In this document: in pieces, positions 33,706-46,341 of the stretch
How the letters are laid out: every line of letters starts with the position of its first letter
How positions within the stretch are numbered: position 1 is the stretch's first letter
Source: Diadophis punctatus similis
Lineage: Eukaryota > Chordata > Lepidosauria > Squamata > Dipsadidae
Length of the DNA stretch: 64,000 bases
Reading direction: 5' to 3'
NCBI GenBank assembly: GCA_023053685.1
Contig: JALIGW010000002.1
Span: forward strand, 45,970,778-46,034,777
The notes under the pieces: generated by a model
Told to the model about the DNA's origin: nothing
Database searches by the model: none
What the model saw: the letters and a program-made list of their open reading frames with translations, nothing else
Position numbers and translations under genes: made by a program

Positions 33706-34983
33706 AAAGATGGTCTTTATATTATAGGCTGCGGCTTTGCTTAGTTCATCTATGCCTTATTGACACAGATGCTGATGATAAGCAAATAGAAGTGCTTCAT
33801 TTTGTACTCACATATTGGCTACTTAAAAGGAACTCTGCAAATACCAATTTTTAGAAATGATGAGCTACTTTGTATTGAAAAGTAAAGTATAAACATCCTA
33901 AATAAGTGGATTTATCAGCATTGGCGGATCTTCCCTTCCCCTAAGGGTGTCACTTACTGCAAGCATTTTGTTTGCAAATGTTAGAACTCCTGCGTGTCAA
34001 TTTGCAGCTTAAATTATAAGAAGGTGAACTGGAACAAAATTGTACAGTAGAAAGCTTTTTGTAAAAATATATTGCTTTTTGGAATAAAGAGATGATTCCC
34101 TTTGGAAATAACATGTCTTTGATTTAATTTTTGCTTTTATAGGGCATACACAACTTGTTTTCATATGTTCTTAAATACCTTTTACCTTTCTGTAATTAAG
34201 ATTAATTCTAGCTCAAGAATATATTATGAATTCTAAAACGCATGGGTTTACTAATAGTAACTTTTGTTTCAATACTCCTTGACCTAAATTCATTGCATTG
34301 GCTCACTAGAGGGCGATAGAGCTCTTTAAAGTTTCTTTAATGTTCTGGGTGTGTTCCCCCCCCCCCAATAATATTGACTCAGTTGTGGATTTAAGAAGCT
34401 GAGGGAAACTGTGTTTACTTTTCTAATCTGCATACAATAGGGCAGTTGATAGTATTCAGATCTAATGTCTTTAGCTTACATGAAATTAAAATAGTAAATA
34501 TTGGTTCAATTTTTATTTGTATTTGAAATATAATAAGTACTTCAAGAGATATTTAAAATTAATCTCTGAAAGGCAAAAGCATTTTAGTGTGTGAATTATA
34601 TTTATAAAAGGAATTAACTCTCTCACTGAAGGAATATCAAGAGATTGAAAATCTACTAATGTTTTTATTAGCTTAGATTTCTTTTTTAAAAATTGTCATA
34701 GTTAATCTAATAAAACCATTTTAGATTATTATTGCTGGATGGGAATGAAAGGAAGGACCCTGGATCAGGCAAAGACAGTGAGCACTCTGAATCTTTGTAC
34801 TATGCCTTTTTGGCCTCCATGTTCCCAGGTTAGAAGGGATCAGCTATTGGTCATTCTAAAATACTTCCATCCTTTGAAAATAAACGTTTTTGCAAATGTT
34901 TGTGAGCAACATTTTGTTAAATCCCATCAATGGATCAGCATTTTTGGGATGTGATGGTTGCAGTTCACACTATTTATATATGA
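33706..34983. other. No feature recognised
   Basis: AT-rich intron sequence with a short C run (about 34357-34366). Nothing supportable. Confidence 0.5.
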
Positions 34984-35227
34984 TTGAACCACGGTGGCGC
35001 AGTGGTTAGAATGCAGTACTGCAGGCTACTTCTGTTGATCACTGGCTACCAGCAGTTTGGCAGATCGAATCTCACCAGGCTCAAGGTTGACTCAGCCTTC
35101 CATCTTTCCAAGGTCGGTAAAATGAGGGCCCAGATTATTGGGGGCAATATGCTGATTCTGTAAATCGCTTAGAGAGGGCTATAAAGCACAGTGAAGTGGT
35201 ATATAAATTTAAGTGCTATTGCTATGT
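34984..35227 (+). repeat. tRNA-derived SINE, family A, (TGCTAT)n-tailed subtype
   Basis: Head CACGGTGGCGCAGTGGTTAG; 3' end TAAGTGCTATTGCTATG. Same subtype as 23210 and 47363, in plus orientation. Confidence 0.87.
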
Positions 35228-35580
35228 TTGTTTTGGTATCTTTTCTATTCCATTAGTGGGCTGCTACTAAAATGAATAGTCTGATATCAGAGATTTCTCT
35301 TCAGATGTATAGTAATAATAATTTTAAAATCCAGCATTGTCACTTTATTCCCTCCCCCCCTGTCAATAATCTCCCTATTTAGGAAACGTGAATTTGAATA
35401 GTTGTGTGATAATCTATCATGGCTCTATTGGTAATAATTATTAATGGGGATCCAAATGAGGAAACTAACTCTATGGTGGCTTGTCTGTCATGGTGTTCCA
35501 CTTCACAGTGTGACCATAAAAGCAGAAACTAACTATGGGGGTGTTGATTCCCTTTGCTCTTTTTTTAGGGGGGACTTTAG

Positions 35581-35934
35581 GTCAGTGTTGACCCTGGGTG
35601 ACTGCTTGCAGTTTTCTTGGCAAGATTTTGGAAGTGCTTTACCATTTCCTGCTTCTTAGAGATGACAGAGTGATTGACCTAGGTCAGGGGTGGGCAAACT
35701 ATGGCTCTTTGAGGACCTGTGGACTTCAACTCCCAGAATTCCTGAGCCAGTCATGCATGCATGGCTGGCTCAGGAATTCTGGGAGTTGAAGTCCACAGGT
35801 CCTTAAAGAACCATAGTTTTCCCACCCCCGACCTAGGTCAACCTGCTGGCTTTGTATCTAAGGCAGGACTAGAACACATAGTTTCCTCAGTTTCTAGTTT
35901 GATGTTTTCACCATTGCACTAAACTGACCTATAG
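35581..35934 (-). repeat. tRNA-derived SINE (Sauria/ACA-like), interrupted
   Basis: The minus strand head (complement of CACCATTGCACTAAACTGAC at the right) carries a B-box-like GTTCTAGTCCTGCC, with the 3' part CCAAGAAAACTGCAAGCAGT at the left. A hAT MITE splits it at 35685-35830. Confidence 0.7.
35685..35830. mobile_element. 146-bp palindromic hAT MITE with perfect 8-bp TSD
   Basis: Ends CAGGGGTGGGCAAACTATGG and CCATAGTTTTCCCACCCCCG; ACCTAGGT at 35677-35684 and again at 35831-35838. The arms form one hairpin through GGACTTCAACTCCCAGAATT. Confidence 0.93.
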
Positions 35935-37179
35935 TTAAACTCCTAAAATTGGCCTTTTTTATTTAAAATGGGATTGGTTGATAATAGAAATAATAACCGT
36001 TACCATGATATGGGAATTTGCTACTTTTTGATATATTCCTTTAGTGGAAAATAATGATCAAGTTTTAAATTTATTTAATTAAAAAAAAAAAACAGAAATT
36101 GACTGATTGAGCTGCAGTTATGAAATAACTGAACTGTGTGGATTAGTTGATTAACACTAATACAATAATACAATCAGATATATTGGACTGTAGTTCTTTG
36201 CCGACATGATCCTCTCCAGGAGTTTATTCCCACTTATATGGACCTTAATATTTGTGTCATAAGGCCAGAATCCATGTAAAAATTAACTATAAAACTAGCA
36301 CTGATGAAATGATGAATAGCAATTTTGATAAATTCAGATCTAATACCTTCTGGTAGAAATAAACATGATAAAATGTTCTGTTTTGTATTTAATCTACCTT
36401 TCCCCAAGATGCTTCCATGAAATCATCTTAATGACAAAATATAATTTAGTTTTCTGAAAATTGTATTAAATAGTGATATTACAGGAGTCTTTATTTGTGG
36501 GAAGAATTTTAAACAGAAGACAAACTAGGTCACTGTAAGGTTTTCCAGAACAGAAGGCCAGGATGTAGAGCAAATAAATAAAAGAACAAATAATCAGTTT
36601 TCTGTGTTCAAAATTATTGTTTTCATCTGCATAGTTTCTAGTTTTTTATATTTCTTTATTTTTAATGTAAAAGTATTGCTGTTAACTTCCAGTTCAATTA
36701 TAGATATGTTTACTTGGAATCTCTCTGTGTCAAATTTAAAGTAAATGGACATGACTTTATTAACATAATTGTTATGTTATGAAACAAAATTCTATTTTAT
36801 CCAACTTTGGAATAGTTTGGTAATAGACATGTGCAAACAATTCATATACATTTCGAATTACAGAACACTATTTTTTAGTTTGAAATGAAATTTTGAGAGT
36901 GAGACAGTTTGTCCTATTTCTATTACTTTGGAAATGTTTCAAGGTCAAAAGAGTTTCAAGATAACTGAAAAACCTGTTTCACAATTGTTGGACCATGCTG
37001 TAATGCTACAGTGACAGTGGATGTCTAACAGTGATGTTATTCCTTCATTGATTCCAAAGCCCTAACATCATGGTATTTTTGTATTTCAACCATATTGAAC
37101 AATGAAAACATGCTTTTAAATATAAATCATGACCAAATTAAAATTGTCATTGAAGTACAGGTGGTTTTTTTTTTGCCTT
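35935..37179. other. No feature recognised
   Basis: AT-rich intron sequence. Confidence 0.5.
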
Positions 37180-37650
37180 AACCTCATTTCAGTTCTGTTG
37201 GGTTCTGTTGATGTTTCATTACTCAACTAGGTAACATCAGTACACACCAGGGGTGAAATGCTACCGGTTCGGCCTGGTTCGGGCATACCGGTAGCAGCGG
37301 CTGCCTGTGATTTGGAGAACCAGTAGCGGTGGCAGCGTAAGGCTCCGCCCACCCGCCCGGATGTCGCCATTTTCTTTTTTTAAAATCCTCTGCACATGCG
37401 CAAATCCTGCGCATGCGCAGAGGGTGAAAAAGCATGTGCAAAGGTGGCGTCCGTGTGCAAAGGTGGCGCGCGTGTGCAAAGCACGTGCTTCCGAACCGGT
37501 AGGGAAGGTAAGTACATTTCACCGCTGGTACACACCAATTACTGTGCCTAATTGGTAATAAAATATCTACAAGCAAGCATCCAAGCTCAGAGACCACCAA
37601 GACCTCCACAGTTCATTCCTGAGCTACAGATAATCTCTTCTATTGAGATC
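37180..37650. repeat. Unclassified repeat in inverted halves, split by a hAT element
   Basis: The left half (GATGTTTCATTACTCAACTA) and right half (CTAATTGGTAATAAAATATC...CAAGCTCAGAGACCACCAAG) are inverted pieces of the same phrase found at 4895-5035. Possibly Penelope-like pseudo-LTRs; not proven. Confidence 0.4.
37248..37527. mobile_element. 280-bp non-autonomous hAT element with perfect 8-bp TSD
   Basis: Ends CAGGGGTGAAATGCTACCGG and GTACATTTCACCGCTG; GTACACAC at 37240-37247 and 37528-37535. CpG-rich, with NRF1-like TGCACATGCGCA (37391-37402) and TGCGCATGCGCA (37408-37419). Confidence 0.92.
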
Positions 37651-37717
37651 ACTCCAGTTCTTCAAAAAGTGTGAAAAGCAGCAAATATCTGCAATGAAAA
37701 AGATGTACTCTAGTTAT

Positions 37718-38111
37718 TGTCAGCTTCCGGAAAGCTGCTGGGAAGGACTGCTCGACCAGGCAGTAAGTCAGATGCAATCTTTATTTCCAAGCCTCCGGCA
37801 CTAATTAACGATCATTCAGTGTTCAGCATGAATGAGTTTATTGTCAACAGCAAACACCCAGTGCTCCCGCCTCCACTTTAAAGGTATTACGCGCCCTACC
37901 CCGCAACTCCACCCTTCCCCCGACGTCACGTAACACAAGCCACGATTCATTAGTCTCCAGGGAGCTGTGCGCATGCTTTCATCATTCTCCCAGCAGCACC
38001 ACAAAGTGTCTGGAACAAACGCAGCCTCCCGGGCGCGGTGGTGATTTATGGAAGCTGGTGGGCAATGAAAGCCTCCCCCTGAATGGCAGCTCAGCAATTT
38101 CAGAGCTGACA
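37718..38111 (-). mobile_element. Solo LTR, 394 bp, 5-bp TSD
   Basis: Starts TGTCAGCTTCCGG and ends CAGAGCTGACA; GTTAT on both sides (37713-37717, 38112-38116). The minus strand has AATAAAGATTGC about 70 bp from its 3' end, so it reads on the minus strand. A CpG-rich interior (GACGTCACGT) could be its U3 promoter. No coding region remains. Clade not determined. Confidence 0.78.
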
Positions 38112-38116
38112 GTTAT

Positions 38117-40352
38117 GGCTGCCCATCTCTTTAACTCTGGGTGTTAAGTGACTTTGGACGGTTAGTTGAAGTTAAAAATTCAAGTTTTAGTAAAAAATTT
38201 AAAAGGCCTATATAGCTTCATTCGATACATTCTCTGGCTTATAATTCTGAATAAAATTTGAAAATCGACAGTTTATTATTCCATTGAAATTTTATATATT
38301 TCATTTTTCACCTCTAATAATTGAATCATTGCCCTATATTTCTTTTGTTTTAAGCAATTGGCAAAAAATGTTACCAGGTCTTTGGCTTTTCTCTCAATAT
38401 CTCTGTTGTAAACATGTTGGCATAAGTTTTGTGTGCTGAGATATTATAGTAGTTAATTGTAATCAGTACTGACTCTGGGTGGCTAGTCAAAATGAAAAAC
38501 TCAAGAAAGCAACCAAAATAATAATGAATACACATCCAGAGGCAGCTGAAGACAATAATAGTCACAACACAAGCCCCATCTCATGGGTCCCATTGATCTG
38601 ACTGCCCTTATTTGTACTTGATAATATGTGCCAAAAGGTTAAATCCATTATGCTAAGTAATTTGACTTATTTCAGTGGAATTAGTAGAGGATTCCTTTAT
38701 CGGAATGATAAAGAGAGTAACAATATGTTACTAGATGGCATTGCAATGAAGAATGAACAACTCATTAAAGATCAGCTAATTATGTTATATAGTCTTCTTA
38801 ATGGTTTTGATTAAAATCAAATCAAATCAGATAATATTACAGTGTAAATACAAAGAAGCAGTATGTTTGGTCGGTTCTTTTTTTTTAAGTTACTGCCTGA
38901 TAAAATCTAAATAACCATGTTTACCAGATATGAAGATTTATATTTTGCTCAAATAGCTTACCTTTAAAACACATGTTATAATTAATGAGAATATGGTAAT
39001 AGGACCTCTTTTGGTGGGAGATTGCTGTAAGTTTATTGTCATTTTCTCTACTGATAAATATATTTCATTTTAAATAGTCAAAAAACTATTTGAAATATAG
39101 TAGTCATCATTAATAAGATTGAACAGTAGCTGAAGTTGATAAGAAACATGCCAATGATATTTTAAATGAAAATTATGTTTTCCTAAGTTTGTAACTCCTT
39201 TTTATCTTGGTTTATATCGGAAATTTAGTGAGTCCTTGTAAACGTTTTTTCAATATGCTGCCTTTTGAACTATTTCATCCCACCTTCACTATATCTAATG
39301 AGAGCCAGTTTTTAGGCTGAGACCACATAGCAATGAAAAAAATTATTTCTTTCTGCTTTCTCTACCCACTTTCGGAGCAAATTTGCTTTTTCTCGTTTCG
39401 TTCAAGAAAGCCAGAGTAATCACAGCTTCATGCATTATGAATTTTTAGAAAATACAGGAGCCATTATTAGGTAGGATATTGTCCAAATCTGTAGTGTTGA
39501 CAATATCAGATTATGGGTGGCTCTTCATAATTTCTTTGTCTTTAATTCATTTCTATCAAAATACGGAGCTCATATACTGTTATACTTGTGTCCTTGGGAT
39601 ATAGCTTTGTCATTGTATGAATTGTAATGGTTTTCATCTTCTACTTGTATAATATCCACTGTTCGCAAATCCATTTGCCTATTATGTGTGCCATCTCCCA
39701 CTTACTTATCCTTCCAAAATAGTATTGAAATCTAGAATTCCCTCCAAAGTAGACCTGGGGAACACAAGGGACTATCTGGGGAGGAAGAGAAATAATTTGC
39801 CAAGAAAAATCAGTTTCCAGATGAAAACTGTAGTCTCCTCACAAGGAAAAGGATTGATATGCAGATGAATAGATACCGGTAGATTGGATTTTGTCTATTA
39901 CATGCTGGGCTACTCTACTCAAATGGATCTCTGCACATAGAAGGTTATGTTGCTGCATCCAGAGAAGCTTGAGGTCAGTGATTCAGCATCATTGTATATG
40001 CCCTTTTCTTGGCCAATAAACAAGCTGAATCTGGAGAAATTGGAGGCATTTATACCAGCGCAAGTACAAAAATGTTACTTGTGTTTGCTTAGCAATTGTC
40101 TAGTTAAAGGCAATAAGGGGAAATGAATCACATCTTTAATCCTTGTTACTGTCTAAGAATGATGAAAGTAAAGCATAGGTGCAAGAAGAGATAATGGCTA
40201 AACTAAACAAACGCTACCACCCAGTGAGATGAGTTTTTGGCTTGAAAATATTTAAAGCTAGAGAATTGGCATTGGATCTCTAATGTAGCCATCCAACTTT
40301 GGGCTATCAGACTTGGTTCAAAAGAACCCTGCTTAGTATGTGATAATGATGT
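38117..40352. other. No feature recognised
   Basis: More than 2 kb of AT-rich intron sequence with no repeat I can name. Confidence 0.5.
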
Positions 40353-40612
40353 TTTATTATTTATTATTTTATTATTTATTTTGTGAGATTTATATACCGT
40401 CTCACAGTGCAAGCACTCTCTAAGCGGTTTACACCAGTAAGCAATGTATATTTATATTGCCCCCAACAATCTGGGTCCTCATTTTACCTACCTCGGAAGG
40501 ATGGAAGGCTGATTCAACCTTGAGCCGGTGAGATTTGAACCTCTGACCTGCGGATCACAGTCAGCTAAAGTGACCTGCAGTACCTGCCTCTAACCGCTGC
40601 GCCACCTCGGCT
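40353..40612 (-). repeat. tRNA-derived SINE, family A, complete
   Basis: TTATT-rich tail at the left; head GAGCCGAGGTGGCGCAGCGG at the right end. Confidence 0.88.
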
Positions 40613-41199
40613 CTTTACCAAAACAGGAACAGTTTAAGGCATCCCTTCAACACTCCGCAGTTCCCAGCTTTATCTTTTCTTTTACTCTCACAGTATATAG
40701 CAGGTTTTTTTTTTTGCACACACAGTAAATGCTCAGAAAGAAGAAATTAATAGCTTTGATCTTCCCAGCGGATGTGTTATTTTTTTTACAAAAAAATGTT
40801 GATTTTATGTTTGTAATATTGCTGCTGTTGCTGCAAATAAGCAACCCACCCCAATAAACATACCTTCGGATATTTTCAATATTACGTTTAACTGCAAATC
40901 CATTCTTCCATAGCATACTAACCCTCATTGACAGGTAGAACTTTCCAGATTCCTATTACCTGGCAGTATTATGGGAAACAGTGCACATACCTTTTAATTG
41001 ATATGTAACTGAAGAATAGAGAGAAAGAATACTCTCATCTTGTTTTAAACTTGCATGCCTGTAATTTGGTCAGACGGTCAAGAGCCCTTGTAAGCAAATA
41101 CTATCTTTACCATAGTTTCCTTTTCAAACCACCTGCTGAAATTGGGAATTGGAGGCACCATTTTGTAGTTCTTCCATTTGTACTATACTGATGGTTCAT

Positions 41200-41880
41200 G
41201 TTGGTAGTGACGGGGAACGGGTGGTGAAGCTTAGCAATTTTTCCCTTTCTCCTAAATATCTATATGAAACAGCCAAGGAGGTTTGGGATAAAGTTTCATC
41301 AATACATTAATAGAACTGAATTCTACATTGTCATCTCAGGCCAAACCAGAGATACTGTGGTAGCTTTTAATGCCTAAAGGCTTAGAAATTGGAATAGATA
41401 GAAGCAAACTAAAACCCAGCATGACTGAGTTCTGGTTTGTCCAGAAATGTATTTGCTTAAAGATGTTACCAGTAGTAAGCCAGGAAACAATAAACCAGGT
41501 CCTTATCACTGACTCGAAGCTACAGTTGGTACAAAGTGCAGCAGCCACAGAGAGTTACTCTGTGAAGGTTATAAGGTTATTCTGTGGCAACAGTAATGGT
41601 TACCAGTAGGCTTTCAAGTTTAATTCAAAATACTAATTTTGACCTAGAAAGCCTTGTGTGGCTTAGGTTCAGGATATTATGGGGCCAACTCCTCAAGTTG
41701 AATCCACCTGGCTTGTGTTGTGAATACAAAAGGGAAGGCTTATGGTCCCAATGAGAAATAAGAGAGATATAGGCCCAAAGGCAATTTTTCTCTGTAAGGG
41801 TGCCTATGATATGGAACACCTGACAACATCATCTTTGATGTTGTCAGGTGTTCCATCTTACATTGATCTTATGTAAGACA
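41200..41880 (+). pseudogene. Decayed L2-like reverse-transcriptase remnant
   Basis: Translated pieces in family order: FGIKFHQYINRTEFYIVISG (position of YADD, lost), then MTEFWFV, KLQLVQSAAAT, FKILIL followed by a stop, and RVPMIWNT-like. Each aligns by eye with the 33-kb RT or its upstream region. Several stops and frameshifts are present. Confidence 0.65.
41811..41856. repeat. Perfect 21-bp inverted repeat with 4-base loop
   Basis: ATGGAACACCTGACAACATC+A at 41811-41831 is exactly complementary to 41836-41856, with loop TCTT. It lies inside the decayed L2 remnant. Confidence 0.95.
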
Positions 41881-41949
41881 GAAAGATATTATTTTATTTT
41901 TAGTTGCTTTACTTTTAGAAGTAGGTACAGTACTTTGGAAAGGCTGAAA

Positions 41950-42510
41950 TTCTGATTGGATGGCCATATTTATTTATTTATTTATTTATTTCAATTTTTA
42001 GATAATATTTATAACGGTCTATTTTTTATAATAATTTTTCTTCAAGTTTAAAAATACAAAGCTATAAAATTAATACAAAATGAGAAATATATAAAAGTAA
42101 GGAAAAGTAAAAATACAGAGAGAAAAAGAAAAAGGGAAAGAGGGAAAATATATTAGGAAATATATAGAAAGAAACGACTTCCCTTTTCATCAAGACAAGT
42201 ACAAACATTTTCAGTAACTTAATACCACCTCTAATATTTCAGCCAGAAATCTTTTCATTCCATATCTCATCTTTTATCTATTAGCAAATAAGAGAGGCTC
42301 ATCATTCAGTGTTATTCAGCAAAAATCCATTAAAGGTTATCAGAAAGTATATATTAACTTCAAATAAGTAAAATAATTTCATATTTCTTTCCATTACAGT
42401 TTCTTGTCACTTTTGCAAAGATACAAAGAACATGTCATATTTTAAAATATTTTAAAATATTCGTAAGGCTTTAGATGCAAGTGCTACAGAAATATATAGT
42501 AGCAATCATT
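41950..42510. repeat. Unclassified A-rich repeat with short TTTA array
   Basis: TTTATTTATTTATTTATTT near 41969-41990 followed by a purine-rich tract (AGAGAGAAAAAGAAAAAGGG). It may be a LINE 3' region on the minus strand; not proven. Confidence 0.35.
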
Positions 42511-42520
42511 GGAGCTTATA

Positions 42521-43642
42521 CCGTGTTTCTCCAAAAATAAAACCTATCCCGAAAATAATCCCTAGCCTGATTTTTAAGTCTGTGCCTAATATAAGCCAAA
42601 AATAAGCCCTAGTTAAGAGCCCGCCCATTCTCCCACCGTCTGTTTTTGTTTGCCTGCGGCCACAGCCATCATGAGGCAGATGGCCATGCAGTGCATCCAG
42701 AAGGCTGGATCGCGTGCCTTCCTCCCCCGTGCCGGAGTGCTTCATCTTTAGAAGGGGAAAGCTGGCATGGCCACGGCTGGAGAACCGAGGAGAGGTGCGG
42801 GCTGTGAGGCGGGAGCTGGCAAGTCAGCCCCCACCAGGTTGCAACAGGAGATAGAGGGAGGCAGGTGCCCAAAAGGCATCGGCCTTCGCGCCTCAGATCA
42901 ACTGCAGCTTACTGTGGAGAGCAAGGATGATGTGGGATGAACGGGTGGCAGGTGTGCACACAGACTCCGCTGTGGTGACAGCACTTTCCTGCCTGGCCGG
43001 CCAGGATGGCTCCGCTACTCATGCAGTGGAAAAGAGGCAAGAAACCCACTCGAGACTCCAAGGCTCTGTCCGTTGCTGGACCAAAATGCCAACTCGAGAG
43101 GAGATTGATTTTTCTGCAGATGGTTTCAGGAGGATGCACTGAATCCATTCAGGACAGCATTGCTGCAGTGTTGCCACTGAACAATCAGGCGAGGCATGGG
43201 GCGGGGTCGTGCATTTCTTGCCTGATTGTTCGGTGGCAGCGCTGCAGCAATTTGCTGTCCTGAATGGATTCAGCGCATCCTCCTGAAACCATCTGCAGAA
43301 AAATCAATCCCCTCTCCTTGAGTTGGCATTTTGGCGCAGCAATGGACAGAGTCTTGGAGCCTCGAGTGAGTTTCTTGCCTCGTTCCTGCTGCAGGAGCGA
43401 ATAAGCATGGACGGGCAAAGTTAGAGGAGTGCTGGAAGACAACGTAGGACAGCGAGGGTGGAGCACACAGTTGCCACAGCATGGCACCATCCCCGCCCTG
43501 CCTCCTGCTTCATCCGGTGGTGATGGCACTGGCCTGCCGGACGCTCTGCACAGCTGCCTGTGTGAAAAAAGACATCTCCCCAAAATATTATTTTGGGGCC
43601 CAAAATAAAATAAGACCAGGTCTTATTTTTTGGGAATCATGG
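42521..43642. mobile_element. TA-flanked MITE with long internal palindrome (CCGTGTTTC family, 1.1 kb)
   Basis: Left end CCGTGTTTCTCCAAAAATAA, right end ATTTTTTGGGAATCATGG; TA at 42519-42520 and 43643-43644. Subterminal AAATAAGCC/ATAAGAC motifs match the element at 61708. The interior is a palindrome at about 43030-43390. No transposase. Confidence 0.8.
43030..43390. repeat. Large palindrome, arms about 165 bp
   Basis: The left arm (GGCAAGAAACCCACTCGAGA...GCAGATGGTTTCAGGAGGAT...GAACAATCAGGC) pairs with the right arm (GCCTGATTGTTC...ATCCTCCTGAAACCATCTGC...GAGTGAGTTTCTTGCC), with roughly 30 bp at the centre. Confidence 0.88.
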
Positions 43643-43644
43643 TA

Positions 43645-45660
43645 GTTGATTTCTGAGTAATGAAGAAAACTAAAGTATGAGACCAGAGTAATTAAAACAA
43701 CAGTATAATAGTTCGATAAAAGGGGTCAATCCCATATTGCAGCAAGCTGCTATTAGATTTGTTGGAGAAAATTATAAATTTGGAAGAAACAAAATATTTG
43801 GTCTTTTGTCCTGGAATATGCAGATCTCAGAATAGTATCTGTTTATCCATTCTGCTTTTCTCCAATTGCTGTTACATGATCTTTGTGAGCTTGATATGGA
43901 TAACCCTAAGCCACCAAATGATTTGTTTGTGCTTAGCTTAGCATTATATCTGAATCTACCCCAAGAAAGAAGTGGGATTCATACATCACATTAAATTTAA
44001 AAAGTACACAAACACACATGTACTATGTTATGGCCCTGTTTAGAATATTTCATTATTTTTGTTTCAAATGGTTTATTTTTCTGTTCAATTGAAAGTCTTA
44101 TTCCAGATAAATTAACAGATTTTTCTTTTTAACATCATCATCCTAGTTTCATAACTAAAATTTAAGAATAACAGAAATCTAGCATGGGTTTCTTTTCAAA
44201 TGAAATCCTATAATCCATGTAAAAGAATGCATTATCTCACAAGCAAGCATATAATTACTGGCATTCGTAGGCATTTTATTTGAAATAATACTTTTTCAAA
44301 AATATTATACAAAAATGTGTATAATAGGAGAATGTTGTAAGAAAAAGAAATGTATATACAGAATTTTAAGAGTTGTTTAATGGTTCAATATATGTGATAT
44401 TCACGAGGAGAAAACCTCATTAACTCCCAACGGTGAGCATTGATTTCTGCAGAAATATGTGTTAAATGTTCTATTAATCTTATGTTTCTAATGAAAACAA
44501 TTTGTTGTTTTAATTATTCAGATATTCAATCTGGATATCATCAAAGTGCTATATCAATACACAGTAACTATTTCTTGTTCCTCTACCAAAACACACACAC
44601 ACATACACACAAACAAACAAACAAAGAAACACACATAATATCTGGTTGCATCAAAGATTATTCATTTCAGGCCAACATTTATCATAATTTCTTCTCAAAG
44701 AACAAAGAAACTGCAGACACTTCTCATGATAGATTTAATATGATGTATATTTTCTTTTAAAGCTCTGATTCTTAATAATGCAATCTCAAATCCTCAACAA
44801 TTTATATTGCATTGTGATTTATAGTGATAAAATAAGCAACAAAATGATTTCTCAGTAGTTGCTAGAGCAGTTTGAGAATTTCTGACCCAAATATCAAACC
44901 TTAAAATGGTTGCTGGAGTATCAGGTAAAACACTTTGCTTTCTGAATAAAGTCCACGTATATGAAGAATATACTTTTTGTAGTCTAGAATTTATACATCC
45001 CTAGAAACCCGCATATTTCTTGTACCATTTCAAAACTTTTCTATTTCACTTGCCAACTAACTTAGCTTTTTCTTTAGGTCGATGTTCTGGCTTCAAGACT
45101 CACGATCTGTATACAAGTCGTACATGAATATATTATACTCATGTCAACAGCGATAAATTTTTTCCAATCTGCAGCAGATAGCATTTACATGAACTTCTGT
45201 TTTCTTTTTTCAAACTGATTAATATGGACTAATATATCTTCACGCATAACCACATTTTCTATAGCAGCAATTTCTTACATTTTTCATCAACAGGACAGGT
45301 AATCTAAACAGCATGATGATTAACTTGGGAAATAAGAAAATAAAACACCAACTTAGAGTGGAAAACTATAATGTGTGTCATATAATAGTTTAAACAGAGA
45401 AGATTAAAACTTCACTATCAGAGCATTCTCTTTTAATTTAGCTCATATGTGAATGGCATGAAAATTAAAGTTGATTTTGTTTAAAACATTCTCAAGAATA
45501 GTATTCTTGTAGAAATAGGAGAAAAACATGTTACAGAATAAGAAGAATGTGGGCAACCCAACTCAATCCACTCTAATGAATTCAGAGGATAAAATAGTAA
45601 AGGACGTAGAATATAATTTATTAAGGTAGGTTGAGGTTTTGCAACAGATGTCTGTGGGAA
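43645..45660. other. No feature recognised
   Basis: AT-rich intron sequence apart from a short CA/CAAA tract near 44590-44630. Confidence 0.5.
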
Positions 45661-45668
45661 AAAGTATA

Positions 45669-45963
45669 CCGTATTTTTCGGGCTATAAGATGCACCGGAG
45701 TGTAAGACGCACCAAGATTTCGAACAGATAAACAAGAAAAAAAAAGTTTTTGCCCTCTCCAGCTCCCAGGAGCACTCTGCAGGCTTCCCAACCCACTCCT
45801 CGTCCCGTTTTTGCAAAAAATGGGGCTGTTTTTGGTGAAAATGGGACGCGCAGGGTGGGGCTTCAGGAGGCCAAAAATGGCTGTATTTGGTGTATAAGAC
45901 GCACCAACATTTTCACTCTCTTTTAAGGGGAAAAAAGCGTGTCTTATACTCCGAAAAGTATGG
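45669..45963. mobile_element. TA-flanked Tc1/mariner-like element, copy D (295 bp)
   Basis: Ends CCGTATTTTTCGGGCTATAA and TACTCCGAAAAGTATGG with TA on both sides. Shorter interior than copies A-C, but the same subterminal GACGCACC motifs. Confidence 0.82.
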
Positions 45964-46199
45964 TACATTTTGTAAGCACATGGTAGGCCAGAAAGCATGG
46001 TGAACTCTGTGAGGTTATATATGTGTTTCTCTGCACAACCTCCCAAAACTGCAGAGAAACCCCAATTCGAAAAGCTAAATTTAGCATTCTTTTTCTTCTG
46101 TGCAAACTCTTCTCTAGGTGTGGCTACTTTCAATGAAATGACTACTTCCATTAAATCAGATCTCCTTGAAATTGTGAATTGTGCTTGATGGCTTTAAAC

Positions 46200-46333
46200 C
46201 ACGGGTGTCAAACTCACTGCGTCACGTTGATGTCATGTGACGTATCACAATGTTTTTTGCCTTTGTGAAGCTGGGTTGGGCGTGGCCTACGTGTGACGCA
46301 TCTGGCCCATGGGCTGCCAGTTTGACACCCCTG
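46200..46333 (-). mobile_element. 134-bp non-autonomous hAT element
   Basis: Ends CACGGGTGTCAAACTCA and CCAGTTTGACACCCCTG; CTTTAAAC (46192-46199) versus CTTTAACC (46334-46341). Opposite orientation to 19635 and 27632. Confidence 0.87.
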
Positions 46334-46341
46334 CTTTAACC

